A stretch of DNA of 64,000 nucleotides from Dissulfurispira thermophila (GCF_014701235.1 NZ_AP022873.1:310001-374000), one strand, 5' to 3'; shown: positions 54,736 to 64,000, counted from the stretch's first letter. Notes: a model not told the origin generated them from the letters alone. Translations and numbers: made by a program.

Positions 54736-55994
54736 AAAGCATCATTGAAAGGAAAGAGATTCAGGAAAAGATAGGTGAGATAGGAACCGCTGACATCCTT
54801 GTCGGGATTCCCAGCTACAATAATGCCCGCACCATAGGCCATGTTGTGAGGGCTGTGCAGGCAGGATTTGCAAAATATTTTCCGGATAAAAAGTGTGTGC
54901 TCGTGAATTCAGATGGAGGCTCAACTGACGGCACTATGGAGGTTGTTCAGGATGCTGCTATTGATTTTCAGTCTATACTCTTACACCATCGGGTCTTGCC
55001 TGCCTTTAAGATAACGACTCCATATCATGGCATCCCTGGAAAAGGCAGTGCCTTCAGGACAATATTTGAGATAGCTGATTCCTTGAATGTAAATGCCTGT
55101 GCAGTTGTTGATTCTGATTTAAGGAGTATTACACCTGAATGGATTGAGCTACTGATAAAGCCAATAATCGAGGGAGGCTATGATTATGCCGCACCTCTAT
55201 ATCACAGGCATAAATACGACGGCACAATAACAAATAGCATAATTTATCCTCTTACCCGTGCTTTATACGGAAAACGAATAAGACAGCCTATAGGCGGTGA
55301 CTTTGGTTTCTCAGGTAAACTTGCAAGGTTTTATCTCACAAAGGATGTGTGGGAGACAGATGTTGCAAGATATGGAATAGACATCTGGATGACAACCACT
55401 GCAATTGCCAATAACTTCAAGGTCTGTCAGTCATTTCTTGGTGCAAAGATACATGACCCTAAAGACCCTGGTGCTGATTTGAGTGCAATGCTTTATCAGG
55501 TTGTAAGTTCAGCCTTTGACCTGATGGAGACATACTACAATGTCTGGAAGGATATAAAAGGCTCTGAATCAGTAATCACCTGCGGCTTTCAATATGCTGT
55601 AGGGCTTGAGCCTGTGAATGTAAATGTGGACAGGATGATAGATAAGTTCAGGCTTGGTATAAAGGAACTAATAGATATATGGAGAGGGTTTCTTCCTGAT
55701 GGAATTATTGATTTCTTAAACAGGGCTGGTGAATTATCAAAAGAGGAATTCTACATCCCCGATGATATATGGGCAGAGATAGTGTATAGCTTTGCCCTTG
55801 CATATCACAAAGGGATTGTGAATAAAGGGCATCTTTTAAAATCACTGACACCGCTTTATATAGGAAGAACAGCATCTTTTGTGCTTGAGACATGGCAGAG
55901 TGATGCAGAGGAAGTAGAGGAAAAGATAGAAAATCTATGCATTGCCTTTGAGGATAAAAAGAGTTTGCTTATTGAAAAATGGCAGGAGGTGTGA
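54732..55994 (+). CDS. GT2-type glycosyltransferase (glucosyl/mannosyl-glycerate synthase-like)
   Basis: 420 residues. GT-A core: ILVGIPSYNNARTIGHVVRA, LVNSDGGSTDGTM, the metal motif AVVDSDLRSITPEWI, IGGDFGFSGKL. The long helical C-terminus (residues 260-420) is unusual for short GT2 proteins and resembles single-step glucosylglycerate or mannosylglycerate synthase-like enzymes; I cannot settle which. Overlaps the CLC gene by four bases and sits eight bases from the TM-helix protein that follows. Confidence 0.75.
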   Translation: MKSIIERKEIQEKIGEIGTADILVGIPSYNNARTIGHVVRAVQAGFAKYFPDKKCVLVNSDGGSTDGTMEVVQDAAIDFQSILLHHRVLPAFKITTPYHGIPGKGSAFRTIFEIADSLNVNACAVVDSDLRSITPEWIELLIKPIIEGGYDYAAPLYHRHKYDGTITNSIIYPLTRALYGKRIRQPIGGDFGFSGKLARFYLTKDVWETDVARYGIDIWMTTTAIANNFKVCQSFLGAKIHDPKDPGADLSAMLYQVVSSAFDLMETYYNVWKDIKGSESVITCGFQYAVGLEPVNVNVDRMIDKFRLGIKELIDIWRGFLPDGIIDFLNRAGELSKEEFYIPDDIWAEIVYSFALAYHKGIVNKGHLLKSLTPLYIGRTASFVLETWQSDAEEVEEKIENLCIAFEDKKSLLIEKWQEV

Positions 55995-55995
55995 G

Positions 55996-56694
55996 ATGAA
56001 GAATATATTTGAAAGGCTTATATCAGAGCCATTAGAAGGATTTTTTGAAAGATTTATACAGTTTCTTCCTAATCTATTGTCAGCAATATTTCTCCTGATA
56101 ATCGGATTATTTGCAGGCTGGCTAACCAGTAAGATATTTTGCCGTCTGCTAAAGGTATTGAGGATGGATGAATTCTCAGAGAGGCATGGGATTAATAATA
56201 TTCTCCTTAAAGGAGGCATAAAAGAGAAACTCTCTTCTCTTGCTGGAAGGCTTACAGGATGGCTTGTGTTCTTTATATTTTTGATTATCTCCTTAAGCAG
56301 CCTCAATGTGCCTGCAATAGAGAGGCTCCTTGAAAGATTCTTCCTCTATCTGCCAAATCTCTTTGTTGCCGTCATTATCCTCTTGATAGGTTATATGCTC
56401 AGTAATTTCTTTGGCAGGGCTGCCCTTATAGCTGCTGTAAATGCTGGATTAAAGGCATCAGGCATGATAGGAAGGTTTGTAAAATTGACCATATTTCTGC
56501 TTGCAGCCACAATGGCGCTTGAGCAACTTGGAATAGGTAGAGAAACCATAATCATTGCCTTTGCCATTGTATTCGGTGGAATAGTGCTTGCTCTATCTAT
56601 TGCCTTTGGCCTTGGCGGCAGGGATATTGCAAAAGAGTATCTTGAAAAGAAGATTAAAGGTGAAGAAAATAAGGATGAGATTGAACATTTATAG
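55996..56694 (+). CDS. Conserved-TM-helix mechanosensitive channel-like protein
   Basis: 232 residues with two copies of a hydrophobic repeat: FLPNLLSAIFLLIIGLFAGWL and YLPNLFVAVIILLIGYMLSNF, each followed by a loop and a second helix. The last helix (IIIAFAIVFGGIVLALSIAFGLGG) resembles the MscS TM3. It lacks the cytosolic MscS domain. Start chosen at ATG 55996 behind AGGAGGTG. Such proteins are classed as mechanosensitive-channel TM-helix proteins; function mostly unverified. Confidence 0.8.
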   Translation: MKNIFERLISEPLEGFFERFIQFLPNLLSAIFLLIIGLFAGWLTSKIFCRLLKVLRMDEFSERHGINNILLKGGIKEKLSSLAGRLTGWLVFFIFLIISLSSLNVPAIERLLERFFLYLPNLFVAVIILLIGYMLSNFFGRAALIAAVNAGLKASGMIGRFVKLTIFLLAATMALEQLGIGRETIIIAFAIVFGGIVLALSIAFGLGGRDIAKEYLEKKIKGEENKDEIEHL

Positions 56695-56703
56695 ATATGG
56701 ATT

Positions 56704-57900
56704 ATGGAAGTATCTGAATTTTTCCTAAAGCTGCTTGTAATTCTGATTTCTGCAAAGCTCTTTGCAGAGGTCTTTGCATTTTTACGCCTTCCGTCTGTAC
56801 TTGGTGAAGTCATTGCAGGGATAATCATTGGTCCAAGCATCCTGGGGGTGATAGTTCCTGATGCAACATTTTATCTGCTTGCAGAAATAGGAATACTCCT
56901 TCTTCTCTTTGAGGTAGGGCTTGAAACAGATGTTGGGCAACTTGTAAAGGTAGGAGTTCAATCATCACTGGTTGCTGCTACAGGCATTATAGCTCCAGCA
57001 CTGCTTGGTTTCTGGATAAGTAGTTATGTCTTTAATTTTCCATTTATTGTCTCTATGTTTATTGGTGGAACATTAGTTGCAACGAGCATCGGAATAACTG
57101 TTAGGGTTTTAGTTGATTTAAAAAAACACCAAACAAAGACTGCTAAGATTGTTCTTGGAGCAGCAGTTCTCGACGATATCGTTGGGGTTGTTATTTTAGC
57201 GGTTTTATATGATTTTTCTATAAAAGGAGAAATCAATATTATCAATACTGTAAAGGTGTTGGGATTCATTGCAATCTTTTTATTAATCGCTCCGATTATC
57301 ACAAAGCTTTTCGTCCCGATAATATCAAGGCTTTCCTCAAGCAGCCGGACAAAAGGCATGATACCAACTGTTATTGTCTCTGTAATTCTGGGATTAGCGG
57401 TTATTTCTCATAATGTTGGTGCCCCTGAAATACTTGGTTCTTTTGCAGCAGGCATTGCACTTGCGAGGAGATTTTTCCTCCCATTAGGTGCAACCATAGA
57501 CCATTATAGCTATGGTCTTGCAGAAAAGATAGATGTCAATATGAAACCTATTATCGATCTCTTTGTCCCAGTATTTTTTGTAGTTGTTGGTGCATCTATA
57601 AATCTAAAGGTTATTGACTTCTCATCATCAGCATTCTGGCAGATAGCAGGGCTTCTCACTATTGGAGCAATCATAACAAAGATGTTAAGCGGTGTATGGG
57701 TTAAAGGAGGATTAAAAGCAAAGCTATCTACTGGAATTGCGATGGTTCCAAGGGGAGAGGTGGGTCTGATATTTGCGGAGGTTGGGAAAAAGAGCGGAAT
57801 ATTTGATGACATGATATATGCGGTGATAGTTTTTGTGGTTGCCCTTACAACATTATTTGCCCCAGTTTTATTGAGGTTTATGATGAGGGGTGAAGAATGA
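56704..57900 (+). CDS. CPA2 cation:proton antiporter
   Basis: 398 residues with about 12 helices. LPSVLGEVIAGIIIGPSILG and the GVLLLLFEVGLE-type segment are typical, and LGAAVLDDIVGVVILAVLY holds the paired aspartates of the ion site. No RCK domain, so it is the membrane part only. Na+/H+ or K+/H+ exchange; not distinguishable here. Confidence 0.88.
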   Translation: MEVSEFFLKLLVILISAKLFAEVFAFLRLPSVLGEVIAGIIIGPSILGVIVPDATFYLLAEIGILLLLFEVGLETDVGQLVKVGVQSSLVAATGIIAPALLGFWISSYVFNFPFIVSMFIGGTLVATSIGITVRVLVDLKKHQTKTAKIVLGAAVLDDIVGVVILAVLYDFSIKGEINIINTVKVLGFIAIFLLIAPIITKLFVPIISRLSSSSRTKGMIPTVIVSVILGLAVISHNVGAPEILGSFAAGIALARRFFLPLGATIDHYSYGLAEKIDVNMKPIIDLFVPVFFVVVGASINLKVIDFSSSAFWQIAGLLTIGAIITKMLSGVWVKGGLKAKLSTGIAMVPRGEVGLIFAEVGKKSGIFDDMIYAVIVFVVALTTLFAPVLLRFMMRGEE

Positions 57901-57903
57901 GAA

Positions 57904-58050
57904 CTATCTCAGCACAAACTCATGACCGCATTTTTTGCAATGGACAGTATCACCCTTTTTCTTGCCCTTGAAATGCTGGGCCCTTTTGCATCTGGGGCAT
58001 CTTCTGTAATGACTAAATATCGATAATAAAATCGGGCAGTAATAAAGCAT
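57904..58050 (-). CDS. Small zinc-ribbon protein
   Basis: A 48-residue minus-strand frame with two CxxC knuckles: RRCPRCKRAQ and HCKKCGHEFVLR, separated by a basic stretch (FKGKKKGD). Zinc-ribbon of unknown role, possibly RNA or DNA binding. The start MLYYCPILLS is not strongly supported by a ribosome site, and the frame lies antisense between two antiporter genes. Confidence 0.45.
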   Translation of the reverse strand: MLYYCPILLSIFSHYRRCPRCKRAQHFKGKKKGDTVHCKKCGHEFVLR

Positions 58051-58072
58051 AATCTATGCTACCATAAAAATT

Positions 58073-60085
58073 ATGGAATTGGAATTTCTGAAATCACTGG
58101 TCATAATCTTTGGTGTATCGGCTATAGTGGTATTTGCACTGGGAAGGCTGAAGATGCCTTCTATTGTTGGATTCCTTATAGCAGGTGTAATTCTTGGACC
58201 TCATGGATTTGGTTTTATAAAGGATGTCCATGAGGTCGAGCTCCTTGCTGAAATTGGAGTGATACTCCTAATGTTCACCATAGGACTTGAGTTTTCTTTA
58301 AAAAATCTCATGATGCTCCGTTCTTATGTTTTTGGTGGCGGCATTATTCAGATTGCGCTCACAGTGTTTGCTGTTGCGGTTATGAGTCTCTTTTGCCTGA
58401 ATCAAAGGATTAATGCTGCTATATTTGATGGCTTTCTTGTTGCCTTAAGCAGCACCGCTATTGTGATTAAGCTCCTCATGGACAGGGCAGAGATAAATTC
58501 TCCACACGGCAGGTCATCTGTGGGAATACTTATATTTCAGGATCTGTGTGTGGTGCCATTTATGCTACTTACACCAATCCTTGCAGGAAATGGGGGAAGC
58601 CTTCAGGATATAGCCTTTACAATGCTTAAGTCCTTTGGCGTGCTCGCAGCAGTCCTTATCGGGGCTCGCTGGGCTGTGCCATTCGTCCTACATGAGATAG
58701 TGAAGACGAGAAGTCGGGAATTGTTTATCATCACAATAATCCTCCTCTGTATAGGCACTGCCTTTTTCACATCAAAATTGGGTCTTTCCCTTGCCCTTGG
58801 TGCATTCCTCGCAGGTATCGTCATATCAGAATCTGAATACGCATCACAGGCAATAGCAGATATAATGCCCTTTAAAGAGAGCTTTATAGGTCTTTTCTTT
58901 ATATCCATTGGAATGCTCATGGATATAAGTTTTCTGAAAGGAAACATTGTCACTGTTATTGGAGCAGTTATATCCATAATCGTGCTTAAGACTATCATAG
59001 CGGCTACTGCATCTGTATTGTCAGGACAGCCTCTCAGGACATCTATCTTGAGTGGGTTTTATCTTTCTCAGATAGGTGAGTTCTCCTTTGTTCTTGCCAT
59101 TGCAGGTAAAAATGCAGGGCTTCTTGAAGAATACGGGTATCAGATATTTCTTTCTGCATCAGTAATCACAATGCTCCTTACACCTTTTATTATCAGCATA
59201 TCTCCCCGTGTCTCTGAATATCTGATAAGAGTTTTACCATTAAGGAGCTTTGAGAGGATAAAAAGAAAGAGGATGAGGGAGGAATTTCCATCAAAGAGAT
59301 CAGAGCATGTGATAATAATAGGTTTTGGCATTAATGGGAGTAATCTTGCAAAGGTCTTGAAAGAATCAGGCATTTCCTATGTTGTCCTTGAGATGAATGC
59401 AAATACAGTCAAAAAGATGAGGAAAAAGGGAGAGCCTATATATTATGGCGACGGCACGAGTGCAGAGATACTTCACAAAATGGGCATTCATAAAGCAAAG
59501 GTGCTTGTGGTTGCAATATCTGATGCTGCTGCAACGAGGAGGATAGTGCAGATTGCAAGGCAGGAAAACAGGGATATTCACATCATAGTCCGCACGAGAT
59601 ATGTTATAGAGGTAGAAGACCTCTTAAAATTAGGTGCAAATGAGGTAATCCCAGAGGAGTTTGAGACATCCATAGAGATATTCTCAAGGGTATTGCATCA
59701 CTATCATGTGCCAAGGAATGTTATAGCAGAGCATATAGACAATATCAGAAAGGACAGTTACAGTGCATTAAGAAGGGTTGAATTGCCAGGAAGATACCTG
59801 ACAGAAAGGCATGAATTTTTAAAAGACATCGAGACAGAGACATATCTCATTAAAGAGGGTTCTCATATAAGCGGACATTCCATTAGAGAATTGCACCTAA
59901 GGGCGGAGACAGGCGCAACCATTATAGCTGTACAACGGGGAGAAGAAGTTCATCAGAACCCTCCACCTGATTTTGTATTTAAATCTGGCGATGTGATTTT
60001 ATTGATAGGAAAACGGAAGGATATTAACAACGCCATTGAATACCTTGAGTCAGAAAGGTTCTTGGTGACGAGGTATCATAGATAG
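58073..60085 (+). CDS. KefC-like K+/H+ antiporter with RCK domain
   Basis: 670 residues. Residues 1-385 are a CPA2 antiporter (MPSIVGFLIAGVILGPHGFG; GILIFQDLCVVPFMLL with the QD of the ion site). Residues 400-520 are a TrkA-N/RCK domain (HVIIIGFGINGSNLAKVLKESG, the Rossmann GxGxxG), and a TrkA-C domain ends the chain (ISGHSIRELHLRAETGATIIAVQRGEE). It exports K+ under ligand control. Second antiporter after the one at 56704. Confidence 0.93.
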   Translation: MELEFLKSLVIIFGVSAIVVFALGRLKMPSIVGFLIAGVILGPHGFGFIKDVHEVELLAEIGVILLMFTIGLEFSLKNLMMLRSYVFGGGIIQIALTVFAVAVMSLFCLNQRINAAIFDGFLVALSSTAIVIKLLMDRAEINSPHGRSSVGILIFQDLCVVPFMLLTPILAGNGGSLQDIAFTMLKSFGVLAAVLIGARWAVPFVLHEIVKTRSRELFIITIILLCIGTAFFTSKLGLSLALGAFLAGIVISESEYASQAIADIMPFKESFIGLFFISIGMLMDISFLKGNIVTVIGAVISIIVLKTIIAATASVLSGQPLRTSILSGFYLSQIGEFSFVLAIAGKNAGLLEEYGYQIFLSASVITMLLTPFIISISPRVSEYLIRVLPLRSFERIKRKRMREEFPSKRSEHVIIIGFGINGSNLAKVLKESGISYVVLEMNANTVKKMRKKGEPIYYGDGTSAEILHKMGIHKAKVLVVAISDAAATRRIVQIARQENRDIHIIVRTRYVIEVEDLLKLGANEVIPEEFETSIEIFSRVLHHYHVPRNVIAEHIDNIRKDSYSALRRVELPGRYLTERHEFLKDIETETYLIKEGSHISGHSIRELHLRAETGATIIAVQRGEEVHQNPPPDFVFKSGDVILLIGKRKDINNAIEYLESERFLVTRYHR

Positions 60086-60172
60086 TTGTTGTGTATGTAA
60101 TGATTTTTTTTGGTAGTATATTTTTGCTATCAACATGTAGGTATGCCATCACAAGTATAAGCGGAGAACATT

Positions 60173-62203
60173 ATGGAAAATGGACAGATTACATGGATAA
60201 CTAATTTTATCTGGGGAATTGCAGATGATGTCCTTCGCGACATATATGTTCGTGGCAAATACCGCGATGTAATCCTTCCAATGACCGTCATACGCAGATT
60301 TGATGCTGTGCTTGAGCCAACCAAGCAAGCTGTGCTTGATATGAAAAAGACCCTTGATAAGGCTGGCATTACTAATCAGGATGCAGCATTAAGACAGGCC
60401 TCTGGACAGTCTTTCTACAATGTTTCGCCATTTACCTTAAAAGACCTAAAAGTAAGGGCAAATCGCCAGCAGTTAGAAGCAGATTTTCGAGCCTATCTTG
60501 ATGGTTTTTCTCCCAATGTTCAGGACATAATCACGAACTTTGAGTTTAGAAATCAGATACCACGCCTTTCTAAAGCTGACGCATTAGGAACGTTAATTGA
60601 GAAATTTCTTGACCCACGCATAAACTTGAGCCCCTATCCGGCTGTTGACAGTAACGGCAATGTGATTTTGCCTGCCCTTGACAATCATGCAATGGGAACT
60701 ATTTTTGAGGAGTTAGTCCGCAGATTCAATGAAGAAAATAACGAAGAAGCGGGAGAACACTGGACACCAAGAGACGCAGTAAAACTTATGGCAAGGCTGA
60801 TTTTTGAACCTATTGCTGACAAGATAGAATCTGGGACATATTTACTTTATGACGGAGCCTGTGGCACAGGTGGTATGCTTACTGTTGCAGAAGAGACACT
60901 TCTTGACCTTGCAAAAAAGCATGGGAAAGATGTTTCTGTCCACCTTTTCGGTCAGGAGATTAATGCAGAAACATATGCAATTTGTAAGGCTGACCTTCTT
61001 TTAAAAGGTGAAGGCGATGCAGCAGATAACATTGTAGGAGGTCCAGAGCATTCCACACTATCTAATGATGCCTTTCCTTCAAGGCAGTTTGATTTTATGC
61101 TTTCCAATCCACCGTATGGCAAAAGCTGGAAGAATGATTTAGAACGAATGGGAGGAAAGACTGGAATAAAAGACCCTCGCTTTATTGTTAATCATCGTGG
61201 AGAGGAACTGTCCCTCATCACCCGTTCAAGTGATGGCCAGATGCTATTTTTAGCAAATATGGTCTCAAAGATGAAGCACAATACAAAGCTTGGCAGTCGT
61301 ATAGCTGAAGTTCACAATGGTTCATCGCTTTTTACAGGTGACGCAGGACAGGGCGAGAGCAACATCCGCAGGTGGATTATAGAAAATGACTATCTTGAAG
61401 CTATCGTTGCTTTACCTCTAAATATGTTTTACAACACTGGCATTGCCACCTATATTTGGGTACTTACGAACAGAAAACCAGACCATCGCAAAGGCAAGGT
61501 GCAGCTCATAGATGCAACGCAGTGGTTTACGCCTCTTAGAAAAAATCTCGGCAAAAAGAATTGCGAACTTTCAGAAGATGATATAAACCGCATAATTGAT
61601 GTATTTCTGAAATTCGAAGAAACTGAACAAAGCAAGATTTTCCCTAACTCTGCATTTGGGTACTGGAAGGTGATTGTGGAGCGCCCCTTACGCATAAAAG
61701 GCATTGACCCTAACCGTGCCTACAGTGCAAAAGAAATCAAAGAACTAAAGGACAAAGGTGAAAGAGATGAAAATGCACCGCCTGTGATAAAAACAATCCA
61801 CAAAAAAGGCACAAAATCAGACCCCTTGCTTGGATTGTTTGAAGTAATTATAGATGGAAAATCATATGTTGTAGAATATGAACCAGACACAGAATTAAGG
61901 GATACAGAACAGATACCTTTCCTTGAATGTGAAGCATGTAAAACCGCTGGCTACATACCAAATCCTGCAGACACAAAATTAGCAATCGAGACATTTATCA
62001 AGCGAGAGGTGCTACCCTACGCCAAAGATGCATGGTATGACCAAAAAAACATAAAAGTAGGTTATGAAATCAGCTTTAACCGATACTTTTACAAACCAAA
62101 AGCCCTTCGGTCTCTGGAAGAAATCAGAGCAGATTTAATTGCAGTAGAAAAAGAGGCAGAGGGGTTGTTGGAGGAGATTTTGGGGGGACTTACCAATGAT
62201 TAA
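60173..62203 (+). CDS. hsdM: Type I restriction-modification methyltransferase (second locus)
   Basis: 676-residue HsdM-like N6-adenine methyltransferase. N-terminal helical domain; AdoMet motif YDGACGTGGML, AGEHWTPRDAVKLMARL, catalytic NPPYGKSW, and MFYNTGIATYIWVLTN. The chain is longer than usual HsdM (about 520); the C-terminus carries an extra region from about residue 500. It differs clearly from the hsdM at 34504, so this is a separate system. Overlaps the ATPase gene by eight bases. Confidence 0.93.
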   Translation: MENGQITWITNFIWGIADDVLRDIYVRGKYRDVILPMTVIRRFDAVLEPTKQAVLDMKKTLDKAGITNQDAALRQASGQSFYNVSPFTLKDLKVRANRQQLEADFRAYLDGFSPNVQDIITNFEFRNQIPRLSKADALGTLIEKFLDPRINLSPYPAVDSNGNVILPALDNHAMGTIFEELVRRFNEENNEEAGEHWTPRDAVKLMARLIFEPIADKIESGTYLLYDGACGTGGMLTVAEETLLDLAKKHGKDVSVHLFGQEINAETYAICKADLLLKGEGDAADNIVGGPEHSTLSNDAFPSRQFDFMLSNPPYGKSWKNDLERMGGKTGIKDPRFIVNHRGEELSLITRSSDGQMLFLANMVSKMKHNTKLGSRIAEVHNGSSLFTGDAGQGESNIRRWIIENDYLEAIVALPLNMFYNTGIATYIWVLTNRKPDHRKGKVQLIDATQWFTPLRKNLGKKNCELSEDDINRIIDVFLKFEETEQSKIFPNSAFGYWKVIVERPLRIKGIDPNRAYSAKEIKELKDKGERDENAPPVIKTIHKKGTKSDPLLGLFEVIIDGKSYVVEYEPDTELRDTEQIPFLECEACKTAGYIPNPADTKLAIETFIKREVLPYAKDAWYDQKNIKVGYEISFNRYFYKPKALRSLEEIRADLIAVEKEAEGLLEEILGGLTND

Positions 62204-64000
62204 GCGAATCGAGTTTATCACACAGTTCGGTATTTTTCGCGATTTTCGCTGGAATGACAATCTCCCGGATTTTGCCAGGTTGAACCTAATCTATGGTTGG
62301 AACTACTCCGGCAAAACTACGCTATCACGCATTTTTCAGGCGCTTGAGCACAAGAAGTTAAGTACGGAGTATTCTGCGGCACGTTTTCAACTGTTAACAG
62401 AAGACGGCTCACAAGTGTCCTCCGCAGATTTGTCAGCCAGCCCGGCTGTAAGAGTCTTCAACCGCGATTACGTAGAGGCCAACTTCAGTGGAGATTACTC
62501 CGCCCCGTCCATTTTTATCGTAGGGGAGCAGCATATCGCATTAAGGAAGCGGCTTGAGCAGCTCAACAAGCGGCGCGCTCGCGTTGAAAGAATCGCGCGC
62601 GACTTCTCGGAAAAACAGAAAGCAATCACAAATGAACTCGACAAGCTCGGCACTGACAAGGCGCGAGATATACGCCATCTGTTGGGTGACCCGAACTTTG
62701 AGCGTCCAAAACTGAACCAACGAATCGAGGAGGTTAGGCATAACCCCGCTATATATATCATGGCCGACGACGACGTATCAGCACGACTCTCGACGCTGAA
62801 AAGCGGCGATCAGTTTCACAGTGTGTCCCCAGTCTCAGGTACGCTTCCAGATTTCGTTTTACTCGCCGGAGAGGTTAACGAGTTACTTAATCAGACCGCC
62901 TCGCAAAGGGCCATTGAACGTCTTAAACAGAATCGAGAAGTTGAGAGCTGGGTTCGGCAAGGTTTATTGCTACATAAAGATGCGTCCACCTGTGAGTTCT
63001 GTGGTGGGGCTTTGACACCAGCCCGACTAGAAGAACTACGCGGACACTTCTCAGAAGAGTACGAAAACCTAGTCAAAGAAATAGAGGACAAAATAAGGCA
63101 CATTAATACCATTAGTCTGAATCCGGTCGTCCCCGATGAAATGCGCATTCTACCAGAGTTTAGACAGAGCTTTTCACAGATTACCAGTCAACTTTATGAT
63201 TGGATTAAGTGGGCAACTGCTCTACGTGACCAACTGATCGACGCGTTAAAACAGAAGCAAGTAGCAATCGAAAGGCAGCACAAATGGGAGGGTGATCTGG
63301 GGCGTGCCGCTCAAGGACAGCAGCTTATAGAAACGTTAAACCAGATCATAGAGCAGCATAACCGCGCAATGTCCACAATAGACAGGGCGAAAGAAGAAGC
63401 AAAAACCGCATTAGAGCGGCACTATGCTGCACGCCATTTCCTAGAGTACAAAATAGAACAAAAGGAAGCCGAAATTCTTCGCATAAGTAGTCGGCTTGAG
63501 CGCACAAAAGAGATTCTGAGACGTATCGAGTCGCGCATTCAGGAAATCGAACAGAGGATAAAGGAATCATCCGTCGGAGCCACAAAGCTCAACAGTCTCC
63601 TGAGATATTTGCTGCCGGGAAACAGTATCGAAGTGGTTAGTGTAGGCGATGACCAGTTTCAATTTCATAGAGACGGTGGTGTCGCGACGCATCTGAGTGA
63701 CGGGGAAAAGACTGCCGTAACCTTCGCTTATTTCATCACGAGCCTTAAGGCAAAAGACGCATCGCTTAGCGACACGATTGTATTCATTGATGATCCGGTG
63801 TCGAGTTTAGACTCGAACCATATATACGCAGCATACGCACTGATCGTCGAACGGCTTGAAAACAGCCGGCAGCTTTTTGTTTCGACCCACAACGCAGAGT
63901 TGTTCAACTTGTTAAAGAGCAAGTGGCTGGATGAAGGGGACGGCGGTCGCAATAAGAAAGGCACGAGGGCATATCATGTTTGGCGATCGGTGAGTCCCAT
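62196..64000 (+). CDS. RloC/PrrC-like AAA ATPase, runs off the right edge
   Basis: At least 601 codons, open to the window end. Walker A in LIYGWNYSGKTTLSR near residue 40; a coiled-coil arm with a zinc-hook CEFCGG (about residue 270); the ABC signature LSDGEKTAV and Walker B IVFIDDPVSSLDSNH near the C-terminal end, then the switch histidine FVSTHNAEL. This is the AAA_13 family of RloC/PrrC, SMC-like ATPases in which a C-terminal nuclease cuts tRNA anticodons; the nuclease part lies past the edge. GC-richer than neighbours. Starts at ATG 62196 inside the hsdM end. Confidence 0.85.
   Translation, partial: MIKRIEFITQFGIFRDFRWNDNLPDFARLNLIYGWNYSGKTTLSRIFQALEHKKLSTEYSAARFQLLTEDGSQVSSADLSASPAVRVFNRDYVEANFSGDYSAPSIFIVGEQHIALRKRLEQLNKRRARVERIARDFSEKQKAITNELDKLGTDKARDIRHLLGDPNFERPKLNQRIEEVRHNPAIYIMADDDVSARLSTLKSGDQFHSVSPVSGTLPDFVLLAGEVNELLNQTASQRAIERLKQNREVESWVRQGLLLHKDASTCEFCGGALTPARLEELRGHFSEEYENLVKEIEDKIRHINTISLNPVVPDEMRILPEFRQSFSQITSQLYDWIKWATALRDQLIDALKQKQVAIERQHKWEGDLGRAAQGQQLIETLNQIIEQHNRAMSTIDRAKEEAKTALERHYAARHFLEYKIEQKEAEILRISSRLERTKEILRRIESRIQEIEQRIKESSVGATKLNSLLRYLLPGNSIEVVSVGDDQFQFHRDGGVATHLSDGEKTAVTFAYFITSLKAKDASLSDTIVFIDDPVSSLDSNHIYAAYALIVERLENSRQLFVSTHNAELFNLLKSKWLDEGDGGRNKKGTRAYHVWRSVSP

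Overview
The window is a moderately AT-rich Gram-negative chromosome segment, most likely from a thermodesulfovibrio-like Nitrospirota or a related deep-branching lineage. This placement is inferred from gene content: cmk-plsC-ispH-rpsA-sppA-HU order, an Aquifex-type aconitase, a three-gene Rieske/cytochrome b6-type complex, HD-GYP and PilZ signalling, and a kinase with an ADRIRNP-type H-box. I ran no database search. Several broken genes, homopolymer frameshifts and long direct repeats suggest either a repeat-rich genome or a metagenome assembly with weak joints.

Layout. 1-4895: housekeeping operon on + (cmk, plsC, ispH, rpsA, sppA, HU/IHF) closed by a long-stem terminator. 4960-6533: Rieske protein and split cytochrome b. 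6612-8578: two ATPases of a dipeptide-type ABC transporter. 8682-12769: minus-strand diaminopimelate/lysine operon (lysA, dapF, pilZ, dapA, tlpA) in which DapF carries a C-terminal PilZ domain. 12892-15109: aconitase, tRNA-Lys, tRNA-Glu, terminator. 15171-18203: pRiA4b-type protein, a small inverted-repeat element with an 11-bp target duplication, a decayed DUF4258 gene, a TSUP permease and a HEAT-repeat protein.

18228-37258 is an island bounded by a 325-bp direct repeat of a second HEAT gene. It holds truncated or broken genes (receiver-kinase, malQ with an in-frame stop, metallo-hydrolase with a G-run frameshift, HDOD tail), an intact chemoreceptor, two transposase copies as a 623-bp direct repeat, and between those a single minus-strand defence operon: hsdM, GIY-YIG nuclease, hsdS, SIR2, HerA, KTSC protein, hsdR, YgjP-like metallopeptidase. 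SIR2-HerA is a known NAD-depleting antiphage pair; here it sits inside a type I restriction operon.

37590-60085 is largely an osmotic/compatible-solute region: a phosphoglycosyl-glycerate-type phosphatase, a glycerate kinase, a glucosyl-3-phosphoglycerate synthase-like enzyme, SH3 and M23 envelope proteins, MscS, DUF5752 plus a TreT-like glycosyltransferase, a fused trehalose-6-phosphate synthase/phosphatase, a CLC channel, another glycosyltransferase, a conserved-TM-helix channel protein and two CPA2 antiporters. Together they can make and recycle uncharged or anionic sugar solutes and move ions or solutes during turgor change.

60173-64000 opens a second defence locus: a type I methyltransferase overlapping a zinc-hook RloC/PrrC-like ATPase that runs off the right edge. 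Across the window, short palindromic or tandem repeats are found in-frame inside genes (hsdM, hsdS, GIY-YIG, glycerate kinase) as well as between genes.
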